Source of the DNA: an uncultured Bacteroidia bacterium
GTDB lineage: Bacteria; Bacteroidota; Bacteroidia; Bacteroidales; UBA932
Direction of reading: 5' to 3'
Length of the DNA stretch: 46,827 bases
Assembly: GCA_902774045.1 (NCBI GenBank)
Contig: CACYGW010000014.1
Span: 1 to 46,827 of the forward strand
A program made the position numbers and the translations under genes. Shown here piece by piece: positions 34,515 to 46,827 of the stretch. The notes below the pieces were generated by a model. That model was not told the origin of the DNA. It did no database searches and saw nothing but the letters and a program-made list of their open reading frames with translations. Position 1 is the stretch's first letter. Each line of letters starts with the position of its first letter.

Positions 34515-36799
34515 ATGAAAAATGCTATTCGTGGCGGGCTGATTGTTTCTGTCATCGTGCTTGTTTGCGCCTGTTCAACAGAAATAGCCCCGGTTTACAA
34601 AGATGCTTCGCAGCCTGTAGAGGCCCGTGTGAAGGACCTTCTGTCCAGAATGACCCCCAAGGAAAAGATAGGCCAGCTTATCTGCCCCTTCGGGTGGCCT
34701 ATGTACGAGAAGATTTCTGCCGGGAAGGAAGGTAATGTCCTGGATTCCATTGCCATTACAGACAATTACCGCCAGTTCATAGATAGCCTTGGAGGCGGAA
34801 TGCTCTGGGGCGCCTTCAGGGCCGATCCCTGGACGCGCAAGACCCTTGAGACTGGACTTAACCCCACGCTTGCCGCCAAGACCTACAACCTGCTCCAGCG
34901 CTACAGCATAGAGCACACGCGTCTTGGCATTCCCATCATACTTGCAGAGGAGGCCCCTCACGGGCATATGGCCATAGGAACTACGGTCTTCCCCACTAGC
35001 ATTGGCCTGGCGGCCACCTGGGACACGGAGACAATGGAAGAGGTAGGCAGGGTGATAGCTTCCGAGCTAAGAGCCCAGGGCGGTCATATTTCTTACGGCC
35101 CCGTGATAGATCTGGCCCGCGAGCCAAGATGGTCCCGTGTAGAGGAAACCTACGGCGAGGACGTTTACCTTACAAGCCAGATGGCATCCGGAATGATTAA
35201 TGGCACCGGCCCCAAGAATAACGGATTCGACAAGGGCGTAATATCCACCCTAAAGCACTTCATAGCCTACGGCATCCCGGAAGGCGGCCACAACGGCAAT
35301 CCCTCCTACATAGGAAAACGGGATCTGTACGAGAACTTCTTCCCCACGTTCAAGGCAGCCATAGACGCCGGCGCCCTGTCTATAATGACCTCCTACAATG
35401 CCATAGACGGCGAGCCCACCACCGGGAATAAAGAACTTTTGACCGATTTGCTCCGCGGGCAGTGGGGGTTCGAAGGTTTCGTGGTGTCTGACCTTTACAG
35501 CGTGGACGGCCTGGCAAACGACCATCACGTTGCCGCCGACAGGCGCGAGGCCGGAGAGATGGCCCTTAAGGCCGGGGTTGATGTAGATCTTGGCGCCAGC
35601 TGCTTCAGCCGCCTGGAGCAGAGCCTTCAGGAGGGCAGAATTTCCCGGAAAGACCTTGACATTGCCGCCGGCAGGGTACTCAGGCTTAAGTTCGCCCTTG
35701 GCCTCTTTGACAACCCTTACATTCCGGAAGAGGACGTGCAGGTGCGTACTCAGCAGAACAAGGCTGTGGCAAGGTAGCCGTGGTAGGCCCCAATGCAGAC
35801 AATATCTACAATCAGTTGGGAGATTACACCGCTCCTCAGGAAAGGAGCAACATAGTAACTATGCTGGACGGAATAAAGGCCAGGATAGGAGAGTCTAACG
35901 TAATCTACGCCAAGGGATGTGCGGTAAGGGATATGTCCGCCTCCGGCATCCCCGCAGCCGTTGCGGCCGCTATGAGGGCAGATGTCGTAGTAGCCGTAGT
36001 GGGTGGCTCAAGCGCCAGGGACTTCAAGACAAAATACATAGACACCGGTGCGGCGGTGGTAGATGAAAAAACCGTTAGCGATATGGAGGCCGGAGAAGGC
36101 TTTGACCGCGCAAGCCTTAGCCTTATGGGCCTTCAGGAGCAGCTGCTCAAGGCCCTTAAACTAACTGGAAAGCCCCTTGTAGTGGTGCACATAGAAGGCC
36201 GCCCTCTGGACAAGAACTGGTCTAAGGAAAACGCCGACGCCCTTCTTTCCCTCTGGTATCCCGGGCAGGAAGGCGGGCACGCCCTTGCCGATGTGCTCTT
36301 TGGAGACTATAACCCCGCGGGCCGCCTCCCTATAACCGTACCACGTAACGTGGGCCAGCTGCCGGTATATTACAACAAGAAATTCCCCATAGGCCACGAC
36401 TATGTAGAAATGCCCTCCGCCGGCCTCTACGAGTTTGGCTACGGACTAAGTTATACCACCTTTGACTATTCCGGCCTTGAAATCCTTAAGACAGGGCCCC
36501 AAAGCGCAACGGTAAGCGTAACCGTTACCAATACAGGCAGCCGTGACGGAGACGAGGTGGTCCAGCTTTACATCACGGACAAGGTAGCCTCTACTGTGCG
36601 TCCCCGCAAGCAGCTCCGCGGGTTCAGCCGCGTATTCATCCCCAAAGGAGAGAGCCGCAAAGTAAGCTTTGACCTTGACAAGGAAGCCTTCCAGGTTTAC
36701 AATAAGCAGATGCAGCCTGTTGTAGAGTCCGGAGACTTTACAATTGCCGTGGGAGCCTCTTCGGAAGACATTAGACAAACAGGATTATTAACACTATAA
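34515..36799 (+). pseudogene. GH3 glycosidase lipoprotein gene broken by internal deletion
   Basis: The first part (34515-35777, 420 aa) has a lipobox (VCAC, Cys20) and the GH3 barrel with nucleophile Asp326 in VVSDLYS. It stops at a TAG right after NKAVAR. A second frame (GTG at 35780, 339 aa) resumes with VVGPNADNIYNQLGDYTAPQ and holds the alpha/beta sandwich and the Fn3-like tail. The roughly 20-residue link, with the LLKN...LPL motif known in this family, is missing. The break is at GGCAAGG, which fits both sides (GTGGCAAGG and GGCAAGGTA), as if a deletion joined two short repeats and shifted the frame. Intact GH3 members cleave beta-glucosides, xylosides or similar. Neither half is likely to work alone. 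Confidence 0.88.
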
Positions 36800-39895
<3,096 letters not shown>

Positions 39896-39898
39896 TTT

Positions 39899-41338
39899 AT
39901 GAAAGTTTTAAGATACCTCCTTTTGATGGCTGTGGCCGCCGGCTGCGCTTCGCCTTCAGACCCGGAGCCCTTTGGCCCGGTGCCCACGCCGGAGCAGCTG
40001 GCGTGGCATAAGTCAGAGATGAATATGTTCGCCCACTTTGGCCCCAATACTTATTCCGGTCTGGAGTGGGGGCAAGGCACGGAGAGCAATGACCTTTTTG
40101 CCCCGGACAGCCTTGACTGCAATCAGTGGGCGGCCGTAGCCCGTGAGACCGGCTTTGGCGGGATTATTATAACTGCCAAGCATCACGATGGTTTCTCGCT
40201 ATGGCCCAATCCTTCCGGTACGCACTCCGTGGCTTACAGCTCCTGGCGAGACGGCAAGGGCGATGTGCTTGCAGAATTGGCGCAGGCCTGTGCCTCTGCC
40301 GGGATTGGTTTTGGAGTTTATCTCTCCCCCTGGGACAGGAATCACCCTGACTACGGTACCGATGCCTACAACCAGGCCTATGCCGCTTCGCTGGAGAGTG
40401 TAGTCTCCTCTTACGGGCCGATGTTTGAGGTTTGGTTCGATGGTGCCTGTGGTGAGGGCCCTACAGGGCGCAAGCAGGTCTATGACTGGCCGCTTTTTAT
40501 GTCAAAGGTGCGGGAGCATCAGGGTAACGTAGTAACATTTAGCAATGTTGGTCCCGGCTGCCGCTGGGTTGGTAACGAGGAAGGACGGGCAGGGGAGACT
40601 AACTGGGCAACCTTTACTCCCGAGGCTCACGGGGCCGGCCGCAGCGACCTGCCCCAGGACTACGGGTCCTATCTTGCCGCCGGTGACGAGGGCGGGGCCT
40701 GCTGGATTCCCGCAGAGGTAGATGTATCCATACGTCCCGGCTGGTTCTGGAGGGAGTCGGAAGATTCCAAGGTAAAAACTCCCGAGGAACTTTATAAGAT
40801 TTATCTTCAGAGCGTAGGGCGCGGCTCTGTACTTCTGCTTAACGTGCCTCCTACCTCTCACGGCCTGCTTCACAAGAACGATGTCGCCTCCCTAAAGGGC
40901 TTCAGGGCCCTGCTGGACAAGGCTTTTGCGGATAATCTTGTTCGCGGTGCTTCGTCTAACGGAGATTTTTCTTCAAGTCACAAGGCCTCCCGGGCTGCCG
41001 ATGGCAGTTTTGATACTTACTGGGCGGCTCCAGCTGCAAAGGTCTCTGAACCGGGCCGGGACGTGCCGGAGCTCACCGTAGAGCTGCGCGACGGAGTGCG
41101 GGGCTTCGACACCATCGTCTTACAGGAAAACATTGCCCTTGGGCAAAGGGTGGCGGAGTTTACCGTTGAGGCCGATACCCCGGAGGGATGGAAAGAAATA
41201 ACCCACGGAACAACCGTGGGTTATAAAAGGATTCTTTCTGTTCCCAAGACAGAGGCCGGCAGGATTCGCGTTAGATTTACCAGGACTCTTGCCGCTCCTG
41301 TAATCTCGGAAGTAGGAGTTTATCTTACTGAGCTGTAG
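39899..41338 (+). CDS. Alpha-L-fucosidase (GH29) lipoprotein with CBM32-like C-terminus
   Basis: 479 aa. Lipobox AAGC with Cys16. The barrel has AHFGPNTYSG, TAKHHDGFSLWPN and the nucleophile Asp181 in VWFDGACGEG. A galactose-binding-like F5/8 type C domain occupies about 355-479. The layout suits GH29 subfamily B, which prefers fucose alpha-1,3/1,4 linked on Lewis-type structures, though this is inferred. It removes fucose that would block the galactosidase encoded just upstream. Its 3' end overlaps the TolC-like gene of the other strand by 14 bases. Confidence 0.92.
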   Translation: MKVLRYLLLMAVAAGCASPSDPEPFGPVPTPEQLAWHKSEMNMFAHFGPNTYSGLEWGQGTESNDLFAPDSLDCNQWAAVARETGFGGIIITAKHHDGFSLWPNPSGTHSVAYSSWRDGKGDVLAELAQACASAGIGFGVYLSPWDRNHPDYGTDAYNQAYAASLESVVSSYGPMFEVWFDGACGEGPTGRKQVYDWPLFMSKVREHQGNVVTFSNVGPGCRWVGNEEGRAGETNWATFTPEAHGAGRSDLPQDYGSYLAAGDEGGACWIPAEVDVSIRPGWFWRESEDSKVKTPEELYKIYLQSVGRGSVLLLNVPPTSHGLLHKNDVASLKGFRALLDKAFADNLVRGASSNGDFSSSHKASRAADGSFDTYWAAPAAKVSEPGRDVPELTVELRDGVRGFDTIVLQENIALGQRVAEFTVEADTPEGWKEITHGTTVGYKRILSVPKTEAGRIRVRFTRTLAAPVISEVGVYLTEL

Positions 41339-42665
41339 CTATCCTGTAGGCAACAACCTTGTTGCGGTATGTAGCGTAGGCATCGGTCTTTTTGTCAAGG
41401 GTTTGCTGATAGAGCAACTGGGCTTCCAGAAGCTCGCTCATCTTTGAAATGCCGGCCTCGTAGTAATCCATATTCAGGCGCAGGTTCTCTTGCGCCTGTT
41501 CTATGCTCCGGCGTGCAATAAGAAGCTGTTCCCATGACTCTTCCACGTCGTTCCAGGCGCTCTGCATACCGATGCGAAGCATGGCGGAGTTGTAATCGCG
41601 CGTATCAAGGGCTTTCTGGTACTCTATCTTTTTGCGCTTAAGGGCGTGCGAACCGCCCCACCAGTCAGAGATGGGTATTCTGATGCCTGCGTAAATCATC
41701 CCAAAGTGCTGGTTCTTGTCCAGTACATTGGTGTAATTGTAGCCGGCTCCTACGCCTACCGTGGGCAGGAGTTTACCAAGCTCCATCTTGTGCATAAGAC
41801 CGGCGGCTTCTACCTGCTTTCCAAGAAGGGCGAATTCCGGGGTGCGGAAAAGGGCCTCCGTGTGGTCCTGCATAGGAATGATATTCTCGTCGTCGGTAAC
41901 GGCTCCGTCAACGGCGAAGTTCTCGTCTGCAAGGCCGCAGTACTGGGCAGTGAGAAGCTTGAGCAGGGCAAGGCCGTTTTCTGCCTTGAGTTTCTGGCTG
42001 TCAAGCTCGTTTTGCCTGAGCTGAACCTGAAGAAGATCGTTTCTCATTGCTACGCCGGCGTTTACTGCCACGGTAACGTCTTTACAGATATCATCTACCA
42101 GGGCCTTTGCCGCTGCAATGGTGTTAAGCTTTTCCTGAAGGGAAACTATCTGCCAGTAGTAGGCGGCAACTGTTTTCTCTACGTCGTTTTCGCTTATTTC
42201 TACCATAAGGCTCTTAACCTCCTGCCCAACCTTTGCAAGCTTGTTGCCGTTGACAATCTGACCTCCGGCAAACACGGGCTGGATAGCCATCACGCCTGCA
42301 ACCGTACCGTTTTTAAGGGCAGATATGTTTATGGGATTGCCAAGGGCTGCAAGTGCTTCTGCAGGGAGAATCTGGGAAAGGACCGCGCCAATCTGGGGCG
42401 GAATTATCTCTCCGGGGTTCAGTTCAAGATTTACAAGATCCTTGTTTGCGTTGAACCAAAGCCCAACGGCGCTAACCTGGGGAAAGTACTTGGTAAAGGC
42501 TTCCCTGTGCTGCTGTGCAGCGGCCTCAAGGTCGTAGCGGGCGCTTTTTACAGATATGTTGTTTACAAGAGCGGAGTCCAGAAGCTGCTCAAGACTGTAG
42601 GTGGGCTGCTGGGCGCCCAGTGCCACAGAAACCAGGATACCGCATATTGTAAGAAATTTTCTCAT
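41325..42665 (-). CDS. TolC-family outer membrane efflux protein
   Basis: 446 aa with signal peptide (1-18, ending LGAQ). Two OEP repeats with long heptad-rich helices (about 25-225 and 245-440) and Asn/Gln-rich joints are typical of TolC-like channels. KIGMQSAWNDVEESWEQL-type helix (RIGMQSAWNDVEESWEQL) and the final helix YRNKVVAYRIATAQ support this. It forms the exit duct of the pump encoded upstream, 2 bases after the RND gene. The stop lies within the final codons of the converging fucosidase gene. Confidence 0.93.
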   Translation of the reverse strand: MRKFLTICGILVSVALGAQQPTYSLEQLLDSALVNNISVKSARYDLEAAAQQHREAFTKYFPQVSAVGLWFNANKDLVNLELNPGEIIPPQIGAVLSQILPAEALAALGNPINISALKNGTVAGVMAIQPVFAGGQIVNGNKLAKVGQEVKSLMVEISENDVEKTVAAYYWQIVSLQEKLNTIAAAKALVDDICKDVTVAVNAGVAMRNDLLQVQLRQNELDSQKLKAENGLALLKLLTAQYCGLADENFAVDGAVTDDENIIPMQDHTEALFRTPEFALLGKQVEAAGLMHKMELGKLLPTVGVGAGYNYTNVLDKNQHFGMIYAGIRIPISDWWGGSHALKRKKIEYQKALDTRDYNSAMLRIGMQSAWNDVEESWEQLLIARRSIEQAQENLRLNMDYYEAGISKMSELLEAQLLYQQTLDKKTDAYATYRNKVVAYRIATAQ

Positions 42666-42667
42666 AA

Positions 42668-45600
42668 TTACTTAGTGTTAACTTTCCAATATATTACGGG
42701 AAGCATGGAAACCAGCAGTATAAGCGCCCCTATACCTCCCGCAAAGATGGTGGCACCTACAGGCATCCAGAAAGAGGAGCCACCCAAAATCATAGGCACT
42801 ACGCCTACTGCCGTGGTGGCTGTAGTAAGGAAGATGGGAACCATTCTGCGTTTTCCTGCGTCGTATGCGGCGTTCTTTACCGCTTCGTTATACTCTTCTC
42901 TGTTGTAGCCGGGATGCCCTTCCACAAATTGCTTTACCAGATCGTTTGCGTGTTCAAAGATGAGAATCTCATTTCTCATAATCATACCTATAAGCGTGAT
43001 TACTCCAAGCACGGCGGTTAGTCCCAGAGTCTTGTTTACAAGAGCCAGACCTATAAATGTGCCCGGAAGCATCATAAGGAGGGCCGATATGCAGGTTATA
43101 GCCATTCCGTACTTTTTGAAGTTGAACAGCAGGAAGAAGAACACAATCCCCATCGCTATAAGTATTCCGGAGAAAATGCCGGGGACCATTTCCTTTTCGA
43201 ACTCTTTTTCTCCTCCTGCTTCGCAACTCACTCCCTGGGGAAGGTCAATCTGGCTTGTCATTATCTTCTTGAGTTTTGCCTCTACAGGGGCTGCGTATAC
43301 TCCGTTTGCAAACTGTGCGGTAACGGTAATGCACCGTATTCCGCACCTGTGCATAATACGGCTATTGCTCCATATAGGCTCTACTTTGGCCACCTGCCTT
43401 ATAGGTATGGTAGATTTGCCCTCTATTATGGCCGTCAGGCTTTTCAGGGGGGTGGCCATCCCCAAATTTTCAATATCTGAGGCAACAATCTGATCGCGGT
43501 CTTTAACTACCAAAGGGATTTCATAGTCATCTTCCCAGACGCTGCCTACAGGAAGTTCTCCTGTAAGGGCGGCAAGATTAAGCGAGGCAAGCATCTTGTT
43601 AATGCCAAGCTGTGCGGAGGCAACCGGGTCCAATGTGATATTAATCACGGGCTGCGGTAGAGAAAAGTCCGTATGCACCCATTCCAGTTCCGGCATTGTA
43701 CGCATTTCCGCCATCATCCTTTCTGCTGCTACCGAAAGCGAGTCAAGGTTGTCTCCGTAGAAGCGGTACTCCATCTCCGGTACCGGTAAATAGTCCATAC
43801 GCTTAAATCTGATGTAAGCATCGGGAAAAGCTTCGCTCAGAAGAGGCTGATAATGGGCCATCAACTCCAGTGAGGCCTTCTCCGTGGTAGTGTTCACAAT
43901 GAACTGGGCATAATTCTTCCCGGCAATTTGCGGCGCATAGCATACCATGAACCTGGGAGAGGAGCAACCGATAAAACTGGTTATGCATTCTACGTCGGGA
44001 TTGGCTTGTAAAATCTTTCTCAAGGAGTCTGCAACCATACGGGTATCATTGAGTCCCTTGACCTCTGGGAGGTAGATTTCTACTGCAAACTGATTTCTGT
44101 CCGCGAAAGGAAACATCCTAATCTTAAGACCAAAGAAAATAGGGCAGGTGGCAAGTATAATAAGGAAGCCAGCCACTATGGTCTTCCATGGATGACGGAA
44201 TGTGAAATCCAGAATTTTATTGTATCGTTTCTGAACCTTGTCCGTAATTTTCTCACCTTCCTTCCTGACCATCCTTTCCGGTTTTATGATTTTAACCTCA
44301 AGAAAGGGTATAACCGTAACAGCCAGAACAAGGGAAACTACAAGATTTATGGTCATAGTGGGCGGGAACTGCCTTAGTGCATCGTATCCTGCCCCGTTAA
44401 GGGTTATAAGCAGGGGATAGAAGATGGTACAGAGGCAGAGCGTAGCCAGAGTCATAGGTATAAAGTACTGCCTGGCCGACTCTATGGCTGCCTTTTTGGG
44501 CTCATATCCCTTGTCCAGGTATTCCAGGTAACCGTCGATAACCACGATGGCGTTATCCACTACCATACCCAAAACCACGATAAGGGCCGCCAGCGTAATA
44601 ATGTTAAGTTCTATTCCGGCCATATACATTACCGCTACGGAGATAAATGTGCTGAGCGGGATTGTAATGGCTGCCACTATTGCAGAGCGCAGAGGGAAAA
44701 GCAACATCATCACCAGGATGATTATAACCATTGAGATGAGCAAATCTCTAAGGAAAGAGAACACGCTGTTACTCACCACTTTAGGCTGGTCGGCGATGCG
44801 GGTTATGGTAATGTCTGGGGGCATTTCGTTCTCCCGGAACTCGTTCAGGACCTTGTCTACTTCGGCTCCATAGGCCACTATATTGTTGCCGGGGTTCATT
44901 TCCATAGACAAAAGGATACAGGGATGGCCATTCTGCTCTATGTAGCCCTGGTCCTTGTCGTATTCTTTAACTACGGTGGCAATATCGCGAATCCTAACTA
45001 TATTTTCTCCTTTGACACTGCTGAATACTATATGGTTTGCTACTTCTTCCTCCGTAGCAAGCGTGGTTTCTATGTGAATGGGAATCTGATTTTCCGATGT
45101 GCTGATACCTCCGCTCATCATGGTGATAGCCTGTGTTTGCAGCGCTGTCAGAATGGAGCGACGGCCCAATCCGTAGGCTTCCATCTTGGACCTGTCTACG
45201 TAAAGGGTTATCTGCTCTTTCAGATTTCCGGAGATTTTTACGTTCGCCACCGACTTTATGCGCCTTAATCTGTCCGACAGCGACATTGCAAAATCTTCCA
45301 GTTCGCGGTAACTGCGCAAGGAACTCTCCATCGCTATAAGAAGGGCAGATGTGTTTCCAAAGTCGTCGTTAACCATAAGGCCCAGCACTCCGGAGGGGAG
45401 GGAGAGTTTAAGAGATTGCAGGCCGTGTTTAATCTTGCTCCAGACGGCATCTCTGTCAGAAACGTCCTGGTTAAGTTCCACCATAGCTATGCATAGGCCA
45501 TTCTGGGAAGAAGTAGTGGTATATTCGCGGCGAACCTCCTTGAAGGAAAAAAGATATCGCTCAAGCGGGCGGGCGACCTGCTGCTCAACTTCCTCTGAGG

Positions 45601-45775
45601 TGGCTCCCGGATAAACAGCCACCAGCACGCCTTGCCTTATGGTAATCTGCGGGAATTCATCCTTGGGCATTTTTATAAGGCCAAAAATGCCAAGGGCGAA
45701 GATAATGCCAATCAGCACAAGAGTTATTGTGTAATGCTCCAAAGGCCATCGGAGCCAGGCTAATTTCTCTTTCAT
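42668..45775 (-). CDS. RND-family efflux pump, inner-membrane component
   Basis: 1035 aa, full AcrB-type length, with 12 predicted membrane helices: helix 1 (about 15-33), a large periplasmic part, helices 2-6 around 330-540, a second periplasmic part and helices 7-12. The PGATSEEVEQQVARPLE porter motif is conserved. In helix 4 the relay motif reads VVDNAIVVID, with Asp-Asn where multidrug pumps usually have Asp-Asp. It exports drugs, bile salts or other amphiphiles using proton force (family role; substrate unknown). It lies 3 bases after the adaptor gene. Confidence 0.93.
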   Translation of the reverse strand: MKEKLAWLRWPLEHYTITLVLIGIIFALGIFGLIKMPKDEFPQITIRQGVLVAVYPGATSEEVEQQVARPLERYLFSFKEVRREYTTTSSQNGLCIAMVELNQDVSDRDAVWSKIKHGLQSLKLSLPSGVLGLMVNDDFGNTSALLIAMESSLRSYRELEDFAMSLSDRLRRIKSVANVKISGNLKEQITLYVDRSKMEAYGLGRRSILTALQTQAITMMSGGISTSENQIPIHIETTLATEEEVANHIVFSSVKGENIVRIRDIATVVKEYDKDQGYIEQNGHPCILLSMEMNPGNNIVAYGAEVDKVLNEFRENEMPPDITITRIADQPKVVSNSVFSFLRDLLISMVIIILVMMLLFPLRSAIVAAITIPLSTFISVAVMYMAGIELNIITLAALIVVLGMVVDNAIVVIDGYLEYLDKGYEPKKAAIESARQYFIPMTLATLCLCTIFYPLLITLNGAGYDALRQFPPTMTINLVVSLVLAVTVIPFLEVKIIKPERMVRKEGEKITDKVQKRYNKILDFTFRHPWKTIVAGFLIILATCPIFFGLKIRMFPFADRNQFAVEIYLPEVKGLNDTRMVADSLRKILQANPDVECITSFIGCSSPRFMVCYAPQIAGKNYAQFIVNTTTEKASLELMAHYQPLLSEAFPDAYIRFKRMDYLPVPEMEYRFYGDNLDSLSVAAERMMAEMRTMPELEWVHTDFSLPQPVINITLDPVASAQLGINKMLASLNLAALTGELPVGSVWEDDYEIPLVVKDRDQIVASDIENLGMATPLKSLTAIIEGKSTIPIRQVAKVEPIWSNSRIMHRCGIRCITVTAQFANGVYAAPVEAKLKKIMTSQIDLPQGVSCEAGGEKEFEKEMVPGIFSGILIAMGIVFFFLLFNFKKYGMAITCISALLMMLPGTFIGLALVNKTLGLTAVLGVITLIGMIMRNEILIFEHANDLVKQFVEGHPGYNREEYNEAVKNAAYDAGKRRMVPIFLTTATTAVGVVPMILGGSSFWMPVGATIFAGGIGALILLVSMLPVIYWKVNTK

Positions 45776-45778
45776 CTG

Positions 45779-46801
45779 CTAGTAAATTACTTTTGTCCCT
45801 TCTCCAGTTTTCTGACAGCCTTTTACAATTACTTTTTCTCCTACGGACAGGCCGGAAGTAATAACCACCCTTTCACCTACCATCTTACCGGTGGTTATAT
45901 CTTTTCTTGTGGCAAGTCCTGCTTCGTTGACGGTCCATACAAAGCGTATTCCGTTGGACGTACACTGAATGCATTCCAGAGGCAGAGAGATTATAATCTC
46001 GTCGCTGTCCTCCGGGATGAGCCTGACGTCCGCTACCATTCCGGGCAGAATATTTTTGCCGGGGTTGTCAAGAAGTATTCTCAAAGTATATGTGTGGGTA
46101 AGTGGGTCTGCAACTATACCCTTTTCAGCCTTGCCTCCTTTAAAGGATTTGCCAATGGCCATTATTGTAATGTCGGACTTTGTGTCTTTGTGTACATCGC
46201 CAATCTCTGCTTCGGGGATGGAAACCTTAACTTTTACTTTGTTTATGTCCAGTATGGTGGCAACCACCTGAGAAGGCAAAGCGGTTTCACCTGCAGAAAC
46301 ATATTTTTTGCCTATAATGCCGCTTACGGGAGCGGTGAGTATGCAATCATTTAAGTTTTTTTGAGCCATATCTACGGCTGCCTGGGCCTTGGTAACTTTG
46401 CTTTGGATGCTAATCCAGGTTGCTTCCGGAAGAGAGCCTTTGTCGTGGAGCGCCCCATAACGGACCTGAGCATCTTTTGCCTCGTCAAGTGAAGACTGGG
46501 CCGATGCCAGCAAATTTTTAGCTTGGGTGTCGTCCATAACGGCTATAGTCTGCCCTTTTGTAACAGGCTGTCCTTCCGAGATAAGGACGTTGGTAACGGT
46601 TCCCATTACGTTAAAACTGACTGACGATGACAGGGAGGCTTCTATAATTCCAACGTAAGAAGTGGTATTGTGCAATACTCCCTCACCTGCTACTTCTATC
46701 TCTACTCTTATCGGATGTTTCTCTCCGATCCCGGAATTCCAATTACATCCTGTAAAAACCCCCAAGATAGCCAATACAAGGAAAAAGAGTTTCGTTCTCA
46801 T
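45779..46801 (-). CDS. RND membrane-fusion protein (periplasmic adaptor) lipoprotein
   Basis: 340 aa, lipobox VFTGC with Cys19, anchoring it to a membrane. The order is split lipoyl domain (about 60-90 and 160-185), short helical hairpin (about 95-155, VTKAQAAVDMAQKNLND), beta-barrel and membrane-proximal part, ending KGCQKTGEGTKVIY. It bridges the RND pump and TolC channel. The gene order adaptor, pump, channel fits one operon whose promoter lies beyond the window; the last 26 bases (46802-46827) are AT-rich leader. Confidence 0.93.
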   Translation of the reverse strand: MRTKLFFLVLAILGVFTGCNWNSGIGEKHPIRVEIEVAGEGVLHNTTSYVGIIEASLSSSVSFNVMGTVTNVLISEGQPVTKGQTIAVMDDTQAKNLLASAQSSLDEAKDAQVRYGALHDKGSLPEATWISIQSKVTKAQAAVDMAQKNLNDCILTAPVSGIIGKKYVSAGETALPSQVVATILDINKVKVKVSIPEAEIGDVHKDTKSDITIMAIGKSFKGGKAEKGIVADPLTHTYTLRILLDNPGKNILPGMVADVRLIPEDSDEIIISLPLECIQCTSNGIRFVWTVNEAGLATRKDITTGKMVGERVVITSGLSVGEKVIVKGCQKTGEGTKVIY

Positions 46802-46827
46802 ACTTATTATTTATTATATTTTATTTT

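Noticed and set aside
35740..35800. Simple sequencing frameshift in the GH3 gene
   Set aside because: A one-base error cannot explain the loss of about 20 conserved residues, including the LLKN...LPL motif; a deletion or misassembly is needed.
35740..35800. Programmed frameshifting in the GH3 gene
   Set aside because: There is no slippery heptamer with a downstream structure, and the linker residues are missing in all frames.

Overview
The window is a chromosomal piece of a Bacteroidota genome, most likely a gut-type member of the Bacteroidales. The evidence is the repeated promoter form TTTG, about 19 bases, TAnnTTTG (7078-7108, 10528-10558, 10712-10743), the lack of clear Shine-Dalgarno sites, the many lipoprotein signals, and the gene content: DPP IV, GH2/GH3/GH29/GH33 glycosidases, an xylA-xylB pair and an RND pump. 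No phage, IS transposase, CRISPR array or SusC/SusD pair was found.

Layout. 1-6023 (+): the tail of a fucose/arabinose isomerase-like gene, an OmpA-family lipoprotein, a DPP IV peptidase and a GH2 glycosidase. 6020-6979 (-): an EamA transporter. 7078-10511 (+): rpsL, rpsG, fusA and rpsJ from one strong promoter. The usual S10 operon (rplC onward) does not follow; a tRNA with a CAT anticodon and a terminator stand there instead. 10772-18425: two large paralogous membrane proteins, A (1064 aa, +) and B (1063 aa, -), point towards each other. Each has an N-terminal four-Cys zinc ribbon, a transmembrane helix and a gluzincin-like HELFH...EATA metallopeptidase core. Between them lie an AT-rich small ORF and a VanX-type D-Ala-D-Ala dipeptidase.

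14529-24645 (-) is one tight run of seven genes with gaps of 6-21 bases: prenyl synthase, U32 peptidase, radA, PBP4-type D,D-carboxypeptidase, galE, protein B and the VanX-like lipoprotein. Protein B is thus embedded among envelope genes. 24789-25937 (+) is a sialidase. 26035-26313 (-) is a small helical protein. 26507-27802 (+) is a histidine acid phosphatase lipoprotein. 27837-32725 (-) holds a radical SAM protein, xylB, xylA and an NlpC/P60 endopeptidase whose start overlaps the xylA stop. 32809-41338 (+) holds an acyl-CoA synthetase, a broken GH3 glycosidase, a LacZ-type beta-galactosidase and an alpha-L-fucosidase. Sialidase, galactosidase and fucosidase together suggest trimming of host-type glycans. 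41325-46801 (-) is a tripartite efflux pump.

The observations most worth following are: (1) two copies of an unannotated element of about 110 bp with matching inverted ends and a central palindrome (14417-14527 and 25925-26034), each filling the gap between converging genes; (2) the A/B zinc-ribbon gluzincin pair and its envelope operon; (3) a GH3 gene broken by a deletion that looks like collapse between GGCAAGG repeats; (4) the separation of rpsJ from the rest of the S10 operon.
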